The notes under the pieces are model-generated. The model was not told the origin of the DNA, ran no database searches, and saw only the letters and a list, made by a program, of their open reading frames with translations. Shown piece after piece: positions 31,111 to 40,983 of a stretch of 64,000 nucleotides of DNA; position 1 is the first letter of the stretch, and the number at the start of each line of letters is the position of its first letter. This DNA comes from Doryteuthis pealeii (taxonomy: Eukaryota; Mollusca; Cephalopoda; Myopsida; Loliginidae): contig CM042141.1 of the NCBI GenBank assembly GCA_023376005.1, positions 98,339,983 to 98,403,982 on the forward strand, in the 5' to 3' direction. A program made the translations under genes and the position numbers.

Positions 31111-31153
<43 letters not shown>
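31111..31153. repeat. (TA)n microsatellite
   Basis: About 21 TA units just left of the Penelope-like element. Confidence 0.95.
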
Positions 31154-31155
<2 letters not shown>

Positions 31156-31182
31156 GAGTAAATATGGAAATTAAATTCGACA

Positions 31183-31420
31183 ATATAAAGAAAATTTGAA
31201 AAAAAACAAACAAATGTTCCGAAAATGGGATGAATTTAATAATCGATGTTTAAAACATTTCGGTTACAATGAACCCTCATCAGGATGTCTCTTGGGGTGA
31301 AGAAAATGATGGATATTTTTATATGTGACAGGAGATGAAAATCTTTTTAGTTATGTAACTGTATTTGATCAGCGTTTTAATTTTGAAAGGCAAGTCGCGA
31401 TCTACTCACGCGAAGGTGTC
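31183..31420 (-). repeat. Penelope-like terminal repeat, 3' side
   Basis: Inverted relative to the repeat at 33418-33653. The minus-strand hammerhead core CTGATGA lies at 31283-31277 and GAAA at 31261-31258, and the triplet ATC follows helix III, a permitted cleavage site. Confidence 0.85.
31240..31290 (-). ncRNA. Hammerhead motif in Penelope-like terminal repeat (3' side)
   Basis: Minus strand: CTGATGA, helix II GGTT / AACC, GAAA, helix III ATGTT / AACAT, triplet ATC, then GATTATT. Helix I next to the core is only three pairs (ATC / GAT). One extra base lies between the first core strand and helix II. Confidence 0.6.
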
Positions 31421-31644
31421 ATGACGCGTGACGCCACTCGAAGAAATGCAAAAGACGAGAAAAAGTATTAATGGGCTGATTATTTTTAAGAGAACATAGG
31501 GAAACAAAGTGGGAATGATAACTAAATAAATAATTAAATGTAGCCTTAAATTATTTAACACTATTTAACTAGAAACGGAGATATAATAAATAATACATGT
31601 CGGTTATTAAGGGAACAAAGTGGGAATGATAACTAAATAAATAA

Positions 31645-32600
31645 TTAAATGAAGCCTGGTATTTTGTAATTATTTAACACTATTTTAGCTAGAAATGGAG
31701 ATATATTGAAAAAACCATGTCGATTATTAAGGGAGGGCAAATGCGAAATTGCACAGGCTTCAAAAATCTGTCGTAGTCTTTTGCTGTGAATATGGGCTAA
31801 TATTGTGGCATCATTGAAATTAAAGTTATGATTAGTTTCAGACATATGTTGGAGGAGGGTGTTCTGAAAATTGCCCAATTTAATATCACGTTTGTGCTCA
31901 TATAAACGCTTCTTGAGAGTTCTTGCTGTTTCCCCAATGTATTTTTTGTCGCAATCTTTACATGGAATTGCGTAAACACCAGCCTCGGATTTTATAGGAT
32001 GGTGAGACCCCACATTGAGTAAGCTTCTAATTGATTTGGATGAAATAGTAACGATTTTGATACCAAGGTGGTGTAAATTGTTTTCTATGGAGTTAGTGGA
32101 AGGGTTATTATGTAAAACTATGTATCTATGGGGAAGTTTTGTTATATTAGAAGATGTATTAGTGGGGGTTTGTGACTGTTTTCCTTTATGGATTTTGAGA
32201 GCTTTGAATTTAGCAGATTGTATGAAAGATTTAGGGTAAAGAAGATTTATAAAGGAATTTTCTATATAATTGAACTCATCGTCTAGGTATTTAGGAGTGC
32301 AGATACGGAGGGCTCTAAGATAGAAGCCAATAATAATTCCTTTTTTAATGCTGGTATTGTGGTGTGAGTAAAAGTGTATGTGGTCATTTTTACAGGTGGA
32401 TTTATGGTGGACTTTGAATTCTAATTTGTCTTTATTTTTTATGAGTAAAATATCCAAAAAAGGTAAAGAATTATTGGATTCTAATTCATGCGTAAATGTT
32501 ATGGTGTGTTCAATTTTATTTAGGCTATCAGTAATCTTGTTTATGTCAAGTTCTTGTGGGTAGATGAGTAAAATATCATCGATGTAACGAAAATAACTAG
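31645..32600 (-). pseudogene. Penelope-like polyprotein: RT catalytic loop, linker and GIY-YIG nuclease
   Basis: The minus-strand frame is open from about 32600. SYFRYIDDILLIYPQELDIN contains the YxDD catalytic motif. SNNSLPFLDILLIKNKDKLE follows, then a thumb region, then AGVYAIPCKDCDKKYIGETA, the GIY-YIG core with CxxC insert. RTLKKRLYEHKRDIK (catalytic Arg), HMSETNHNFNFND, FEACAISHL (likely catalytic Glu) and a stop at 31645 complete it. The nuclease domain looks intact. Upstream the frame is broken, so the protein is not made as a whole. Confidence 0.9.
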
Positions 32601-33473
32601 AATTCTTTGGAATTATATAACGAAAAGGGCCAGATTCTAGAAACTCAAGATAAAGACATGCGAGAACCCCACTGAGAGGGATCCCATGGGCAAACCAAAT
32701 TTCTGTTTATAATAGATGTTGTTGTATTGGAAATAGCAATGTGATGTGCATAAAGTTTTTTTTTTTAGAGATGGATTGAGGTAAGTTAATGTTAATTTTT
32801 GATAGGTGATTTTGTAATCGTTTTAAGCATTTGTCTACCGGAATATTAGTAAACAGAGATTTTATATCAAGACTAGCTTTTTTTTATATTGATGTTGGTT
32901 AATTTGTTGAGAAGTGAGTCAGAATTAATTATGTGTGCTTCGCTAATAGTACCTAATAAAGGGGATAGGGTTTTGGGTATTTGGCAATATTATGGGGGCT
33001 GAACCAATACCAGAGATAATTGGTCTAAGAGGAATATTTGGTTTATGGGTTTTGGGAAGACCATAAATCTTTGGGATAGTGGAGTGGTAATTTATGAGCG
33101 AGGACCAGAATTTGTCCTCCTTGGAAATTAATTTTTTATACAATGTATTAAAATTATGTATGTTTTTTGTGATAGTTTGTGGAGAGATTTGTTCATATGT
33201 GTTATTGTCATCAAGTAAGTCCATTAACTTACGGTTATAGTCACTGGAATCCATGATAACAACACCACCACCTTTATCAGAAGGTGAAATGACAATGTTG
33301 TTGTTGGAGGATAGAGTTTTTAATGCGGTCATGTATCTCCTTGGTAAGATGTGTTCCTCAGTTTGATAGCTGGTGGAGGCAGCTATAATACTCTGTACAA
33401 ACCCTTTGTTAAAATCAGACACCTTCGCGTGAGTAGATCGCGACTTGCCTTTCAAAAATAAAACGCTGATCAA
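32601..33473 (-). pseudogene. Penelope-like polyprotein: N-terminal part and RT palm, frameshifted
   Basis: An open frame from 33473 to 32943 covers the terminal-repeat-encoded start (KGKSRSTHAKVSDFNKGF), the conserved NIVISPSDKGGGVVIMD block of Penelope-like reverse transcriptases and IPKIYGLPKTHKP followed by PLRPIISGIGSAP. Beyond 32985 the frame shifts several times, at least near 32985, 32880 and 32765, mostly at homopolymers (T-runs on the plus strand). Residual RT sequence such as KKASLDIKSLFTNIPVDKC remains readable. The terminal repeat itself encodes the first residues. Confidence 0.88.
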
Positions 33474-33550
33474 ATACAGTTACATAACTAAAAAGATTTT
33501 CATCTCCTGTCACATATAAAAACATCCATCATTTTCTTCACCCCAAGAGA

Positions 33551-33597
33551 CATCCTGATGAAGGTTCAATGTAACCGAAATGTTTTAAACATTGATT
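33551..33597 (+). ncRNA. Hammerhead motif in Penelope-like terminal repeat (5' side)
   Basis: Plus strand: CTGATGA at 33555-33561, helix II GGTT / AACC, GAAA at 33577-33580, helix III ATGTT / AACAT, triplet ATT where the partner repeat has ATC. It faces outward, so both terminal repeats carry the motif in mirrored orientation. Confidence 0.6.
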
Positions 33598-33655
33598 ATT
33601 AAATTCATCCCAATTTCGGAACATTTGTTTTTTTTTCAAATTTTCTTTATATATA

Positions 33656-34296
33656 CTAGCAAATATATGCACCCTCCGGGTGCAAGTATTTAAGTTTTAA
33701 TATAATAAAATATCATATTAAATTAGAAAGGCTAATGAAACTGAATAAGAATGCAGATAAAAAGATTTGGAACAGAGGGGGTAGGATTGAAAAATAGAAC
33801 AACTTTGAAACTAACTCTTCCATCATTTTCCATTACTCCCGTCTTTCATTGATAAATTTTCCTAATTCAACTATTTAGTTAAAATAGGAAGTAAAGAATA
33901 ATATTACAGTTATTTCTTCTTGTTAATGGATTTCTTTTAATATTTATCCCCGAGATTTTTGCTCATATTCAATAAGATAAAACCAAACAATTAGAAATCA
34001 ATAATACTAAGTATATATTTATTGAAATCAAATTTCTAATATCAGTATGCAAATTAGCCTTCCTATTCACACTGTAAACCGCTATTTAGTTGTACATATA
34101 AATATAATTGCATGTTATTAGTATGTAGATATGGTTAACAGTATTAATAATGTAAAACAATTTTATTAATAATTGAGGTTTAAATAAAAATAAAATCATT
34201 GAGAATGTGATATAAATAACTAAGGAAATTGTGACTTGAGTAGTGATATAGTTTCGGTTACAGACAGAAAAACACACAATCTCCATTATAATAAGA
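33656..34296 (-). mobile_element. Helitron A, non-autonomous, copy 2
   Basis: Minus strand: starts TCTTATTATAATGGAGATTG and ends hairpin GCACCC / GGGTGC, ATATATTTG, CTAG. It is flanked by A and T. 641 bp, AT-rich, no coding. It directly abuts the Penelope-like element, whose end offered the AT target. Confidence 0.8.
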
Positions 34297-35190
34297 TATA
34301 TATATATATATTACCCATACCCAAATTTGTGATCTGCTAGCTTTTTAAAAACAAATTAAAATTAATTAAATCTATTATTTAAGGTCAAACTTTTATCTAA
34401 AAGGATAAGTAGTAACATAATGACCATCATTAAAAAAAGAAAAATATCATTACATATGCAGTTTATTTTTAAAAGATTTAAAACGATTTGTTTTTGTCAA
34501 TTTCGACGCGATCCGCCATTTTGGCTGTTTTCAATGCTTTTAGGCGCTTGTTTACAATTTTAACATAACATTTATATATATTTAAGAAAATGGAAATTAA
34601 TCTGACAGTATGTGAGTATGAAAAATATGGGGAAAAAACAAATATTCAGAGGATATGTATATATTTTAAGATAAAAATAATTTATATGTTTTACGATAAA
34701 AATAAACAAAAACACCCTTAGGATAATCTACTTCAAAAATTAGAAAATTTTAAGATCTTTATAAGCTACATACTTAAGTTGTTTTTAAGAAATTTTTTTC
34801 TAATATCTTATTATTTTTTAATTCCCTGATATTTTATTTTTCAAACGGAGGGGGGGTAAATTTATTTTGAAAAAAATGGATTTTTCGACAAATTGGGTAC
34901 CTAGTATAAACACCAATCGAATCCTTATCATATTATGAACATCTCCTAATCTAGGAGATGTTCATAACGTTTCTACCACAGTAAAAAGAAAAAGATGAAT
35001 ACATGCTCTGGTTAAAACACTTTTTTGTTTGTTTATTTATTTACATTTTTTTTCCTTATTTTTATTTTTATTTTATTTATTTATTTAGTTGCTTTTTTTT
35101 GCCAAGTTTAACGGAAGAATCCATTTTAATGAAAGATCACGTTCCGCTTAGAGTGCTTAAATCTTATATTTCATTTATAGCAGATAAATA
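34297..35190. other. Unassigned AT-rich DNA
   Basis: Contains a perfect hairpin at 34944-34974 (ATGAACATCTCCT and its inverse, loop AATCT). No other feature. Confidence 0.45.
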
Positions 35191-35192
35191 CC

Positions 35193-35262
35193 TTCTTCTT
35201 CTTCTTCTTCTTCTTCTTCTTCTTCTTCTTCTTCATCATCATCATCATCATCATCATCAAGA
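35193..35262. repeat. (CTT)n-(CAT)n microsatellite
   Basis: About 14 CTT units followed by about 8 CAT units. Confidence 0.95.
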
Positions 35263-35449
35263 AGTGTATTTCACAATCTTATTTCTCAATTAAAAATTGA
35301 TTATAAACGCTAAAATATGATAATAGTTATTATAAAAAAAATATTATAATTATATCAAATCCACATAACAGAAAAGAGAATCGCTAATTATATGTTGTAT
35401 TCATTTCCATGAATCATTGCCTATTATGATTTTTCACACCAACATTAGA

Positions 35450-35940
35450 TGTTACATAATTATTAGATTCCTAATACTTATGTACAGTAGTGTAGAAACC
35501 AAAATGACTGTTATAAGTGCAGCCAGCGGCCTTGAAGGATTGAATGACAAGGCTTGAACCCAGTCCTGATCCTCCTTCCGGTGGGTACCGTGAGAATCGA
35601 TGGAGAAGACCCTCTTCCGGTTTAGATTAGAGAGAGTTTTAGTTCAGATCGGCCAAAACCACGACGGTGGTAAGTCGTGTTATGCACGCTGCCGACTCAA
35701 TCTTCGCAGGTAGTCTGGTGGGGATTTCAAAATAGAATATGATCTAAGTTAAATCGAAGTCTTTTGTTATTATCTAAAAACTACCAATGACACAGGGCTT
35801 CTGATAAAGAGAAATCCCCAATGGAAGACCAGACACGAAGTCCCCAAGACGAAGTCCAGACGCTAGAAGAAGAACGTAAGATAGAAAAGATGAACAGAAG
35901 AAAAATAGAAGTAAGAAAGTAAAAACAAGAGTATACAACA
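35450..35940 (+). mobile_element. Solo LTR, family alpha, copy 2
   Basis: TGTTACATAATTATTAG to TATACAACA, 491 bp. It is the best-preserved reference for the family. It abuts the LINE end at 35941. No target duplication was found. Confidence 0.75.
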
Positions 35941-36335
35941 TAGCTAGTGGTTATTCACTGGAGTCTGAGTGACAACAGGCCTCCAAGATTCATATGTGTA
36001 TTCTAGATGATCTTAACAATGTTGTTGTGTTGATGGTCTCGATTCTTCCTCTGATTTCCAATTCCTCCAGTCTCTTTTCAAAACTTTTGGGGCCCTTGGA
36101 AAGGTCCCCAATTACAATTGGCACGACCTTTACCTTCATGTTATACACAATTTTGCAGCTCTCTGGCCAGGTCTAAGTGTTTGTCAATCTTTTCGTTCTC
36201 TTTTACCTTAATCCTGTGATCCACCGGGACGGCACAATCCATGAGATGACACGTTTTCTTCTTTTTGTTAATCAATATTGGATCAGGTCTCCTCGCCGGA
36301 ATTTGGTGATCTGCCTGTATCTCAAAGTCTCAGAG
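35941..36335 (-). pseudogene. LINE 3' coding end, copy 2
   Basis: Minus strand from about 36335: DFEIQADHQIPARRPDPILI, NKKKKTCHLMDCAVPVDHRI, KVKENEKIDKHLDLARELQN. After a stop it continues with GPFQG and RLEELEIRGRIETINTTTLL. Same family as 10213-10530. Truncated at its 5' side. Confidence 0.8.
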
Positions 36336-36387
36336 AAATTTATGAGTCCCATTCTCTAGGTCAGATTCCGGTTTGTGTATATACCAT

Positions 36388-36690
36388 TTAATAGCATGGT
36401 GAAACTATTATTATTATTATTATTATTATACACTTTACGAGTCTTTCACTGGAGTCTGAGTGATAGCAAGTGTCCACGGATCTTTTCTGAATTCTAGCCG
36501 ATCTTAACAATGCTATTGTCTGGATGGTCTCGATTCTTCCCCTGATTTCCAATTTCTTTGGGGAATGTTCCAAGCGCACCAACTACAATTGATATATGTT
36601 TTTGTAGTTCTCTGGCAAATAAATATTTGGTTATCTTTTTGTCTGAATGGTCTCAATTTTTCCTCTGATTTCCAATTCTTACAGTCTTTT
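36388..36690 (-). pseudogene. LINE 3' coding ends, copies 3 and 4 (fragments)
   Basis: 36388-36582 on the minus strand reads KLEIRGRIETIQTIALLRSA, then DTCYHSDSSERLVK and a (TTA)n run at 36407-36429 as the 3' tail. A second tiny piece of the same ending (LEIRGKIETIQT) lies at 36645-36685 beside the mariner relic. Confidence 0.7.
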
Positions 36691-37215
36691 TTCGTCCACG
36701 CGTTGTTGTTTTTGATCGACTGTGAGCAAACACGCCACCCACTTAGAACACAGCTTTCTCATTGACAAATGTTCATGCAAAATAGTGAATACACTGCGTT
36801 TTGATATCGTCAACTCGCCTGCTATCTCACGCAACTTTAATTTACGATCAGCCAAAATGAGTTTGTGGAGTTTTTTGGTGTTTTCCGGTACAACTGTCGA
36901 ATTTGGGCGACCTGAGCGTTCAGCATCATTTGTGTCTGTACGACACGTTTAAGGTCAGCATACCACCTCTTAACCATTATTTGCGACGGAGAAGAGTTCG
37001 AATAACACTTATCAAGCCATTGATTTGCTTGAACAGTATGTTTCCCATCAGAAAGCAATGCTTTATCAACACACGAAATTCAGATTTTTCCATTGTTTTG
37101 AAAATTTGCAATAGTAGCTTCACCTAAATAATTGTAATTTGTAAACTAATAATCGGATTGGGCTCAAATTTTGACACGTGCCGTTTTAAGGTTGTGGCGC
37201 CATCTATAGGTCAGG
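36690..37215 (-). pseudogene. Mariner transposase N-terminal relic (Mos1-like)
   Basis: Minus strand from 37095: MEKSEFRVLIKHCFLMGK. A frameshift leads into ANQWLDKCYSNSSPSQIMVK and RWYADLKR, and another into NSTVVPENTKKLHKLILADR, KLKLREIAGELTISKRSVFT, ILHEHLSMRKLCSKW and LLTVDQKQQRV at 36690. These are the two HTH motifs and WVP-linker region of classical mariners. The catalytic DDD domain is missing, replaced by LINE sequence. 37141-37215 is probably the 5' non-coding part. Confidence 0.85.
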
Positions 37216-37219
37216 GCCG

Positions 37220-37238
37220 GGACATATTGAGTGATGTG

Positions 37239-37285
<47 letters not shown>

Positions 37286-37348
37286 AACATTCTCCTATTT
37301 TTCAAGGATATATATATATACTAAATTATTTAAATATCGAAATATTGA

Positions 37349-37402
<54 letters not shown>
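37220..37402. repeat. (TA)n arrays
   Basis: Two long TA arrays (37239-37281 and 37350-37402) with a short ATATATA run between them. Confidence 0.95.
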
Positions 37403-37405
<3 letters not shown>

Positions 37406-37680
37406 CGCGGAAATATCAAAAATGTGCTTAGTATTCATTTGTAAAAAAAAAAATTACCGCAATTTTATCAATCTTGGTGACTTGAAGACATATGTGTACA
37501 AATGCTAAAATATTAGAATATTAAATATATATATGGGGGGGTATCAAAATATGGGGTCTACGGATGCTTCTTATATGAATATTTCTTTGGATTCTTCAAC
37601 ACCAACAGCCTGAGATCTAAGTACATTTTTTCACCAGCATTTTTGGGTTATTACCATTATTTTCAGATATAGGCCAAGGC

Positions 37681-37737
37681 ATATATATATATATATATCA
37701 TATATCATATATATGTCATATATATATGACATATAAT

Positions 37738-37796
<59 letters not shown>
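37681..37796. repeat. (TA)n array with CATATATGTCATATATATGAC palindromic interruptions
   Basis: TA-rich with a small ATGTCATATATATGACAT palindrome near 37712-37731. Confidence 0.9.
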
Positions 37797-37968
37797 CACT
37801 AAAAAATCAAGAAAACTTTAAGTGTATTTGAATAAATAATATTTCATAAATTTCAATATTTCTTGATGTGAAAATATTTCCTTAGGTTTTAATAAGCATT
37901 TTCTAAGCAATAAACACATGTATTATTCATTATTTATCAATTGGATTTAAATGTTGACTATAAAACCG

Positions 37969-38127
37969 TAAGCATTTACCAGTTTTATAAAATGCATGCA
38001 AACTTTGAAATATTCCCTCTATATCTTAAACTTTTATTATTGATTTTTTATTCAATAATAGAAGTTTAATATATAGGGGGAATATTTCAAAGTTTTGCAT
38101 ACATTTTATACAACAGGTAAATGCTTA
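37969..38127. mobile_element. Fold-back element, arms about 70 bp
   Basis: TAAGCATTTACC at the left tip and GGTAAATGCTTA at the right. The arms carry TATAAAATGCATGCAAACTT and AATATTCCC and the centre is T-rich. No coding; superfamily unknown. Confidence 0.8.
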
Positions 38128-38330
38128 ATTTGTTAAAAAAATTATTTGAGAAATATTTATTGAGAAATTTCTAAACTTTTACTTTTTTCCCTATTTACAC
38201 GCGTATCATGCGACTTTGTGATATCTGAATTTTTCCTGCTGGCTCTTTATTCCCCCAATAATGTCTGCTTCGATCGGGTTTCTCTTCTTCTATCTTCTAT
38301 CGGATGTCTTCTTTGTATAGGAATCGGACA

Positions 38331-38333
<3 letters not shown>

Positions 38334-38415
<82 letters not shown>
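38334..38415. repeat. (CT)n microsatellite
   Basis: About 38 CT units with one TA interruption. Confidence 0.95.
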
Positions 38416-38416
<1 letters not shown>

Positions 38417-38417
38417 A

Positions 38418-38735
38418 TCTCCTCTATCGCCATTGCTCCCAGGTCCGTTCTTACCCGGAGTGGTAGTACCTGCTTGAGTTTTCCTTCTCCTAGACCGGGT
38501 GCCTAACGAAGGCTAAAGAGTCCAGTCTGCCCTACTATTTACCCATAGCTGGAGGGAGAGTAGGATCCATATCTTTCCCAAGGGTATTAGCGCTAAGTGA
38601 AATAGACAAAATGAGTTTTAAAAATTGAGTTTTGAAAAAACATTTTCATAAAAATGAATAAAACAATTCTTTCAGCAGAAAATAACCCAACCGGGGTTGA
38701 CATACCGTAAAATCAAACCAATCAAATTAAACCAA
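38418..38735 (+). mobile_element. R1-like element with a SINE B body fragment inside
   Basis: R1 blocks (CATTGCTCCCAGGTCC, GGAGTGGTAGTACCTG) stop at about 38472. SINE B body follows to about 38603 (GAGTTTTCCTTCTCCTAGAC to AGCGCTAAGTGAAAT). The R1-like tail then resumes to 38735 with CATACCGTAAAATC and an ACCAATCAA-type tail. It looks like recombination between the two families, since neither SINE end is present. Confidence 0.6.
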
Positions 38736-39488
38736 TCAAATTGAGTGTATATACAATGTCAACACGCCTTGATGATGAAATGTTAAACAAAATATAAATT
38801 GTGTTCATTTCTTCTCTGTAATACGATATATTCAGCTTCTTGTGTTTACATCATAAGGGAATATCATTCATGTTCTTACATAAAGTGACAAATAAAATAA
38901 TCTTTCTATAATCAACTCTATAAGTAACATAAATAATTTACCATATTAATTTACCTAATAATTGGTTCTTTCGACATTCCAGTCGTGATAATTATAATTC
39001 CTATCTTAATAAGACTATTTAATTACCTGCTATTTTGGTAGTGTATCATGTGCAGCTGTTAATATTTCACTATTTTCGGGTTGGCCTTTTCCGGTCAAGG
39101 TTGTTTGTTCCCTGCTAATTTTATTCCTATTTTCATACAAAATAAACATATAAAAGAAATAGACTAAAAAGGTTCGTTGTTTGAGCAGTTGATAACGGAT
39201 CTGTGAAGGGATCAAAGTGTTACAGATTATAGAGATTAAGACGTAAAATTGAAGCAAAAAAGTCACAAAATCCATTCTTCTCGTAAATCTGTAATTATTG
39301 GAACACTGGAATAACCCAACAAGTGCAGTCAAACACAACAAATTACCTCCCTTGCTGTTATTACAATTTTATCGTTAAAAAAGATTAATGGTTTTCTTAA
39401 TCACCTGCTTTAGATCAGTTATTTACATAAACGAATAAAAAAGAATTTATATTATCCATCAAAAACCTATCAATTGCAGCTGCGAAGG
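38736..39488. other. Unassigned AT-rich DNA
   Basis: A 103-codon minus-strand frame at 39030-39341 has no motif. No repeat family is recognised. Confidence 0.4.
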
Positions 39489-39489
39489 G

Positions 39490-39746
39490 GACGGGTTAGC
39501 TCAGTCGGTAGAGCGTTCGGCTAGAAACCACAAGGTTCCTAGTTCGATTCCGGTCCCCGCCAACTCAGCGTATGAGTAGCACAGGGATCTGTGCGGTAAA
39601 GTAAGGAGCTGATGGTAGGTGTGGCGCCCCACCTCAGATGCTAAAAACAATCTCCTTGGTCTAGCGCTAGTGAAAAGGGGATAGACTCCCTCGCTGACTG
39701 GCTGATACGACTTTAGGCCGCCCCGTTGACTTTACTTTTTTTTTTA
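39490..39746 (+). mobile_element. SINE A copy 2 (cleanest)
   Basis: The head GGGTTAGCTCAGTCGGTAG and box B TAGTTCGATTCCGG are the best match to a tRNA in the family. Full body and T-rich tail. Confidence 0.9.
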
Positions 39747-39764
39747 CATACACTAAATAAGATA

Positions 39765-39812
39765 CTAGCAGGACATGTGGATATACAACAGTATGACAAT
39801 TTAATATGAATG
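39765..39812 (-). mobile_element. Helitron B 3' end remnant
   Basis: CTAG at 39765-39768 preceded by A, then the hairpin ATGTGG...ACAACAG with one mismatch. Only about 48 bp survives. Confidence 0.6.
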
Positions 39813-39868
39813 CATATACACATTACCAAAAATAACGCTACTGAGTCTTCTTTTTAAAAGTGCGATAT

Positions 39869-40159
39869 ATATATTTACCAACCCCTCCGCACGAGCAGGA
39901 TGCGACACAAGGTCAATTTCTTAAGCGGAGTTTAACAGGTTTGAATTCAGAGTTTTCCTACTCCTAGATTGGTTACCTAACCAAGGTTAAAGAGTCCAGT
40001 CTGCCCTACTATTTATCCATAGCTGGAGGGAGAGTAGGATTCATACCTTTCCCAAGGCTATTAGCGCTAAGTGAAATGCAATTACCACATCCAGGATTTG
40101 AACTCGGGGCGACGAGTCCATTTCCCATGACTTTAACCATTACACCACACGCTTCCTTC
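39869..40159 (-). mobile_element. SINE B with 13-bp target duplication
   Basis: Complete copy flanked by AAAAGTGCGATAT at 39856-39868 and 40160-40172. Tail is TA-rich on the left, head on the right. Confidence 0.9.
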
Positions 40160-40305
40160 AAAAGTGCGATATTGTAAGCAAATGATACCAGAGCGTGAAT
40201 AGATTTTTTTTAAAGATAGCAGCCCGAAGAAAGACGAGTCGACAAAGTACGACTGAATATATATGTTACATAATTCGCGGGTTGCCTACGAATTATGACT
40301 GCAAG

Positions 40306-40767
40306 TGTAGTAAGATTTAAATAACGGAATGGTAAATGGAAAATTAACATTAACCGTTGAAAACAGTTATTGACAGCAGTTCGCCTACCCTGACCTAGAC
40401 GCTGATTACTGATTACTGATTGGCTGAAGGCGAGCGTGAGAAGCGGACTGACAGAGATTTAGTTAGATTTTGGCAGTTCGTCGAAAGGAGCAGACGTGGA
40501 GGTCGTCTGCTCCCAAGATGACATCTTCTCACCGCGCGGTTTAAAAAAGCCTTTCAGGCTTCGGTTTTTTAATAAAGATGTCTTGTAAAATAATCAATTC
40601 TTGCTTTATTATTATAAACAAAGAAATGAGCACAGACATCCCAGCCTAACAGAAGGAAGGAATCAGCCCAGAAGAAGAAAATGGCAACCGACGAAACAGA
40701 ACCACATAAGAATTTATCTCCTTCTATCCTCTCGCCATTTATATACCCGATGTAATGGGGCATATAA

Positions 40768-40769
<2 letters not shown>
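40306..40769 (+). mobile_element. Solo LTR, family gamma, copy 2
   Basis: TGTAGTAAGATTTAAATAAC to GCATATAACA, 464 bp, matching 24864-25326 inverted. It contains a possible promoter/poly(A) region: GCGGTTTAAAAAAGC near 40536 and AATAAAG near 40571. Confidence 0.7.

Positions 40770-40770
<1 letters not shown>

Positions 40771-40845
<75 letters not shown>
40771..40845. repeat. (CA)n-(TA)n compound microsatellite
   Basis: About 15 CA units then about 20 TA units. Confidence 0.95.
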
Positions 40846-40851
<6 letters not shown>

Positions 40852-40983
40852 AAAGAAAGTTTGGTATGTACATGTCGACCTATAACTCCGAAAAGAGACG
40901 TCACTCATATTCGAAATCTTGCATACACCTTAATATCCTTCTAACTAAGAAACACACCAAATTTGGCTATTGCTTTTTATTGA

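Larger units (their letters stand above)
31183..33653 (-). mobile_element. Penelope-like retroelement with inverted terminal repeats
   Basis: About 2.47 kb. The first 238 bp (31183-31420) and the last 236 bp (33418-33653) are inverted copies with only small differences (GACATCCTGATGA, GTGACAGGAGATGAAAATC, CGCGATCTACTCACGCGAAG). Between them, on the minus strand, lie reverse-transcriptase and GIY-YIG coding regions. Each terminal repeat holds a hammerhead core. This combination is specific to Penelope-like elements. Frameshifts make it dead, but ends and structure are preserved. Confidence 0.92.

Noticed and set aside
39490..39560. tRNA gene at the head of SINE A copy 2
   Set aside because: A- and B-box sequences are good, but the same head is fused to the SINE body in seven places, so it is a SINE promoter and not a tRNA gene.
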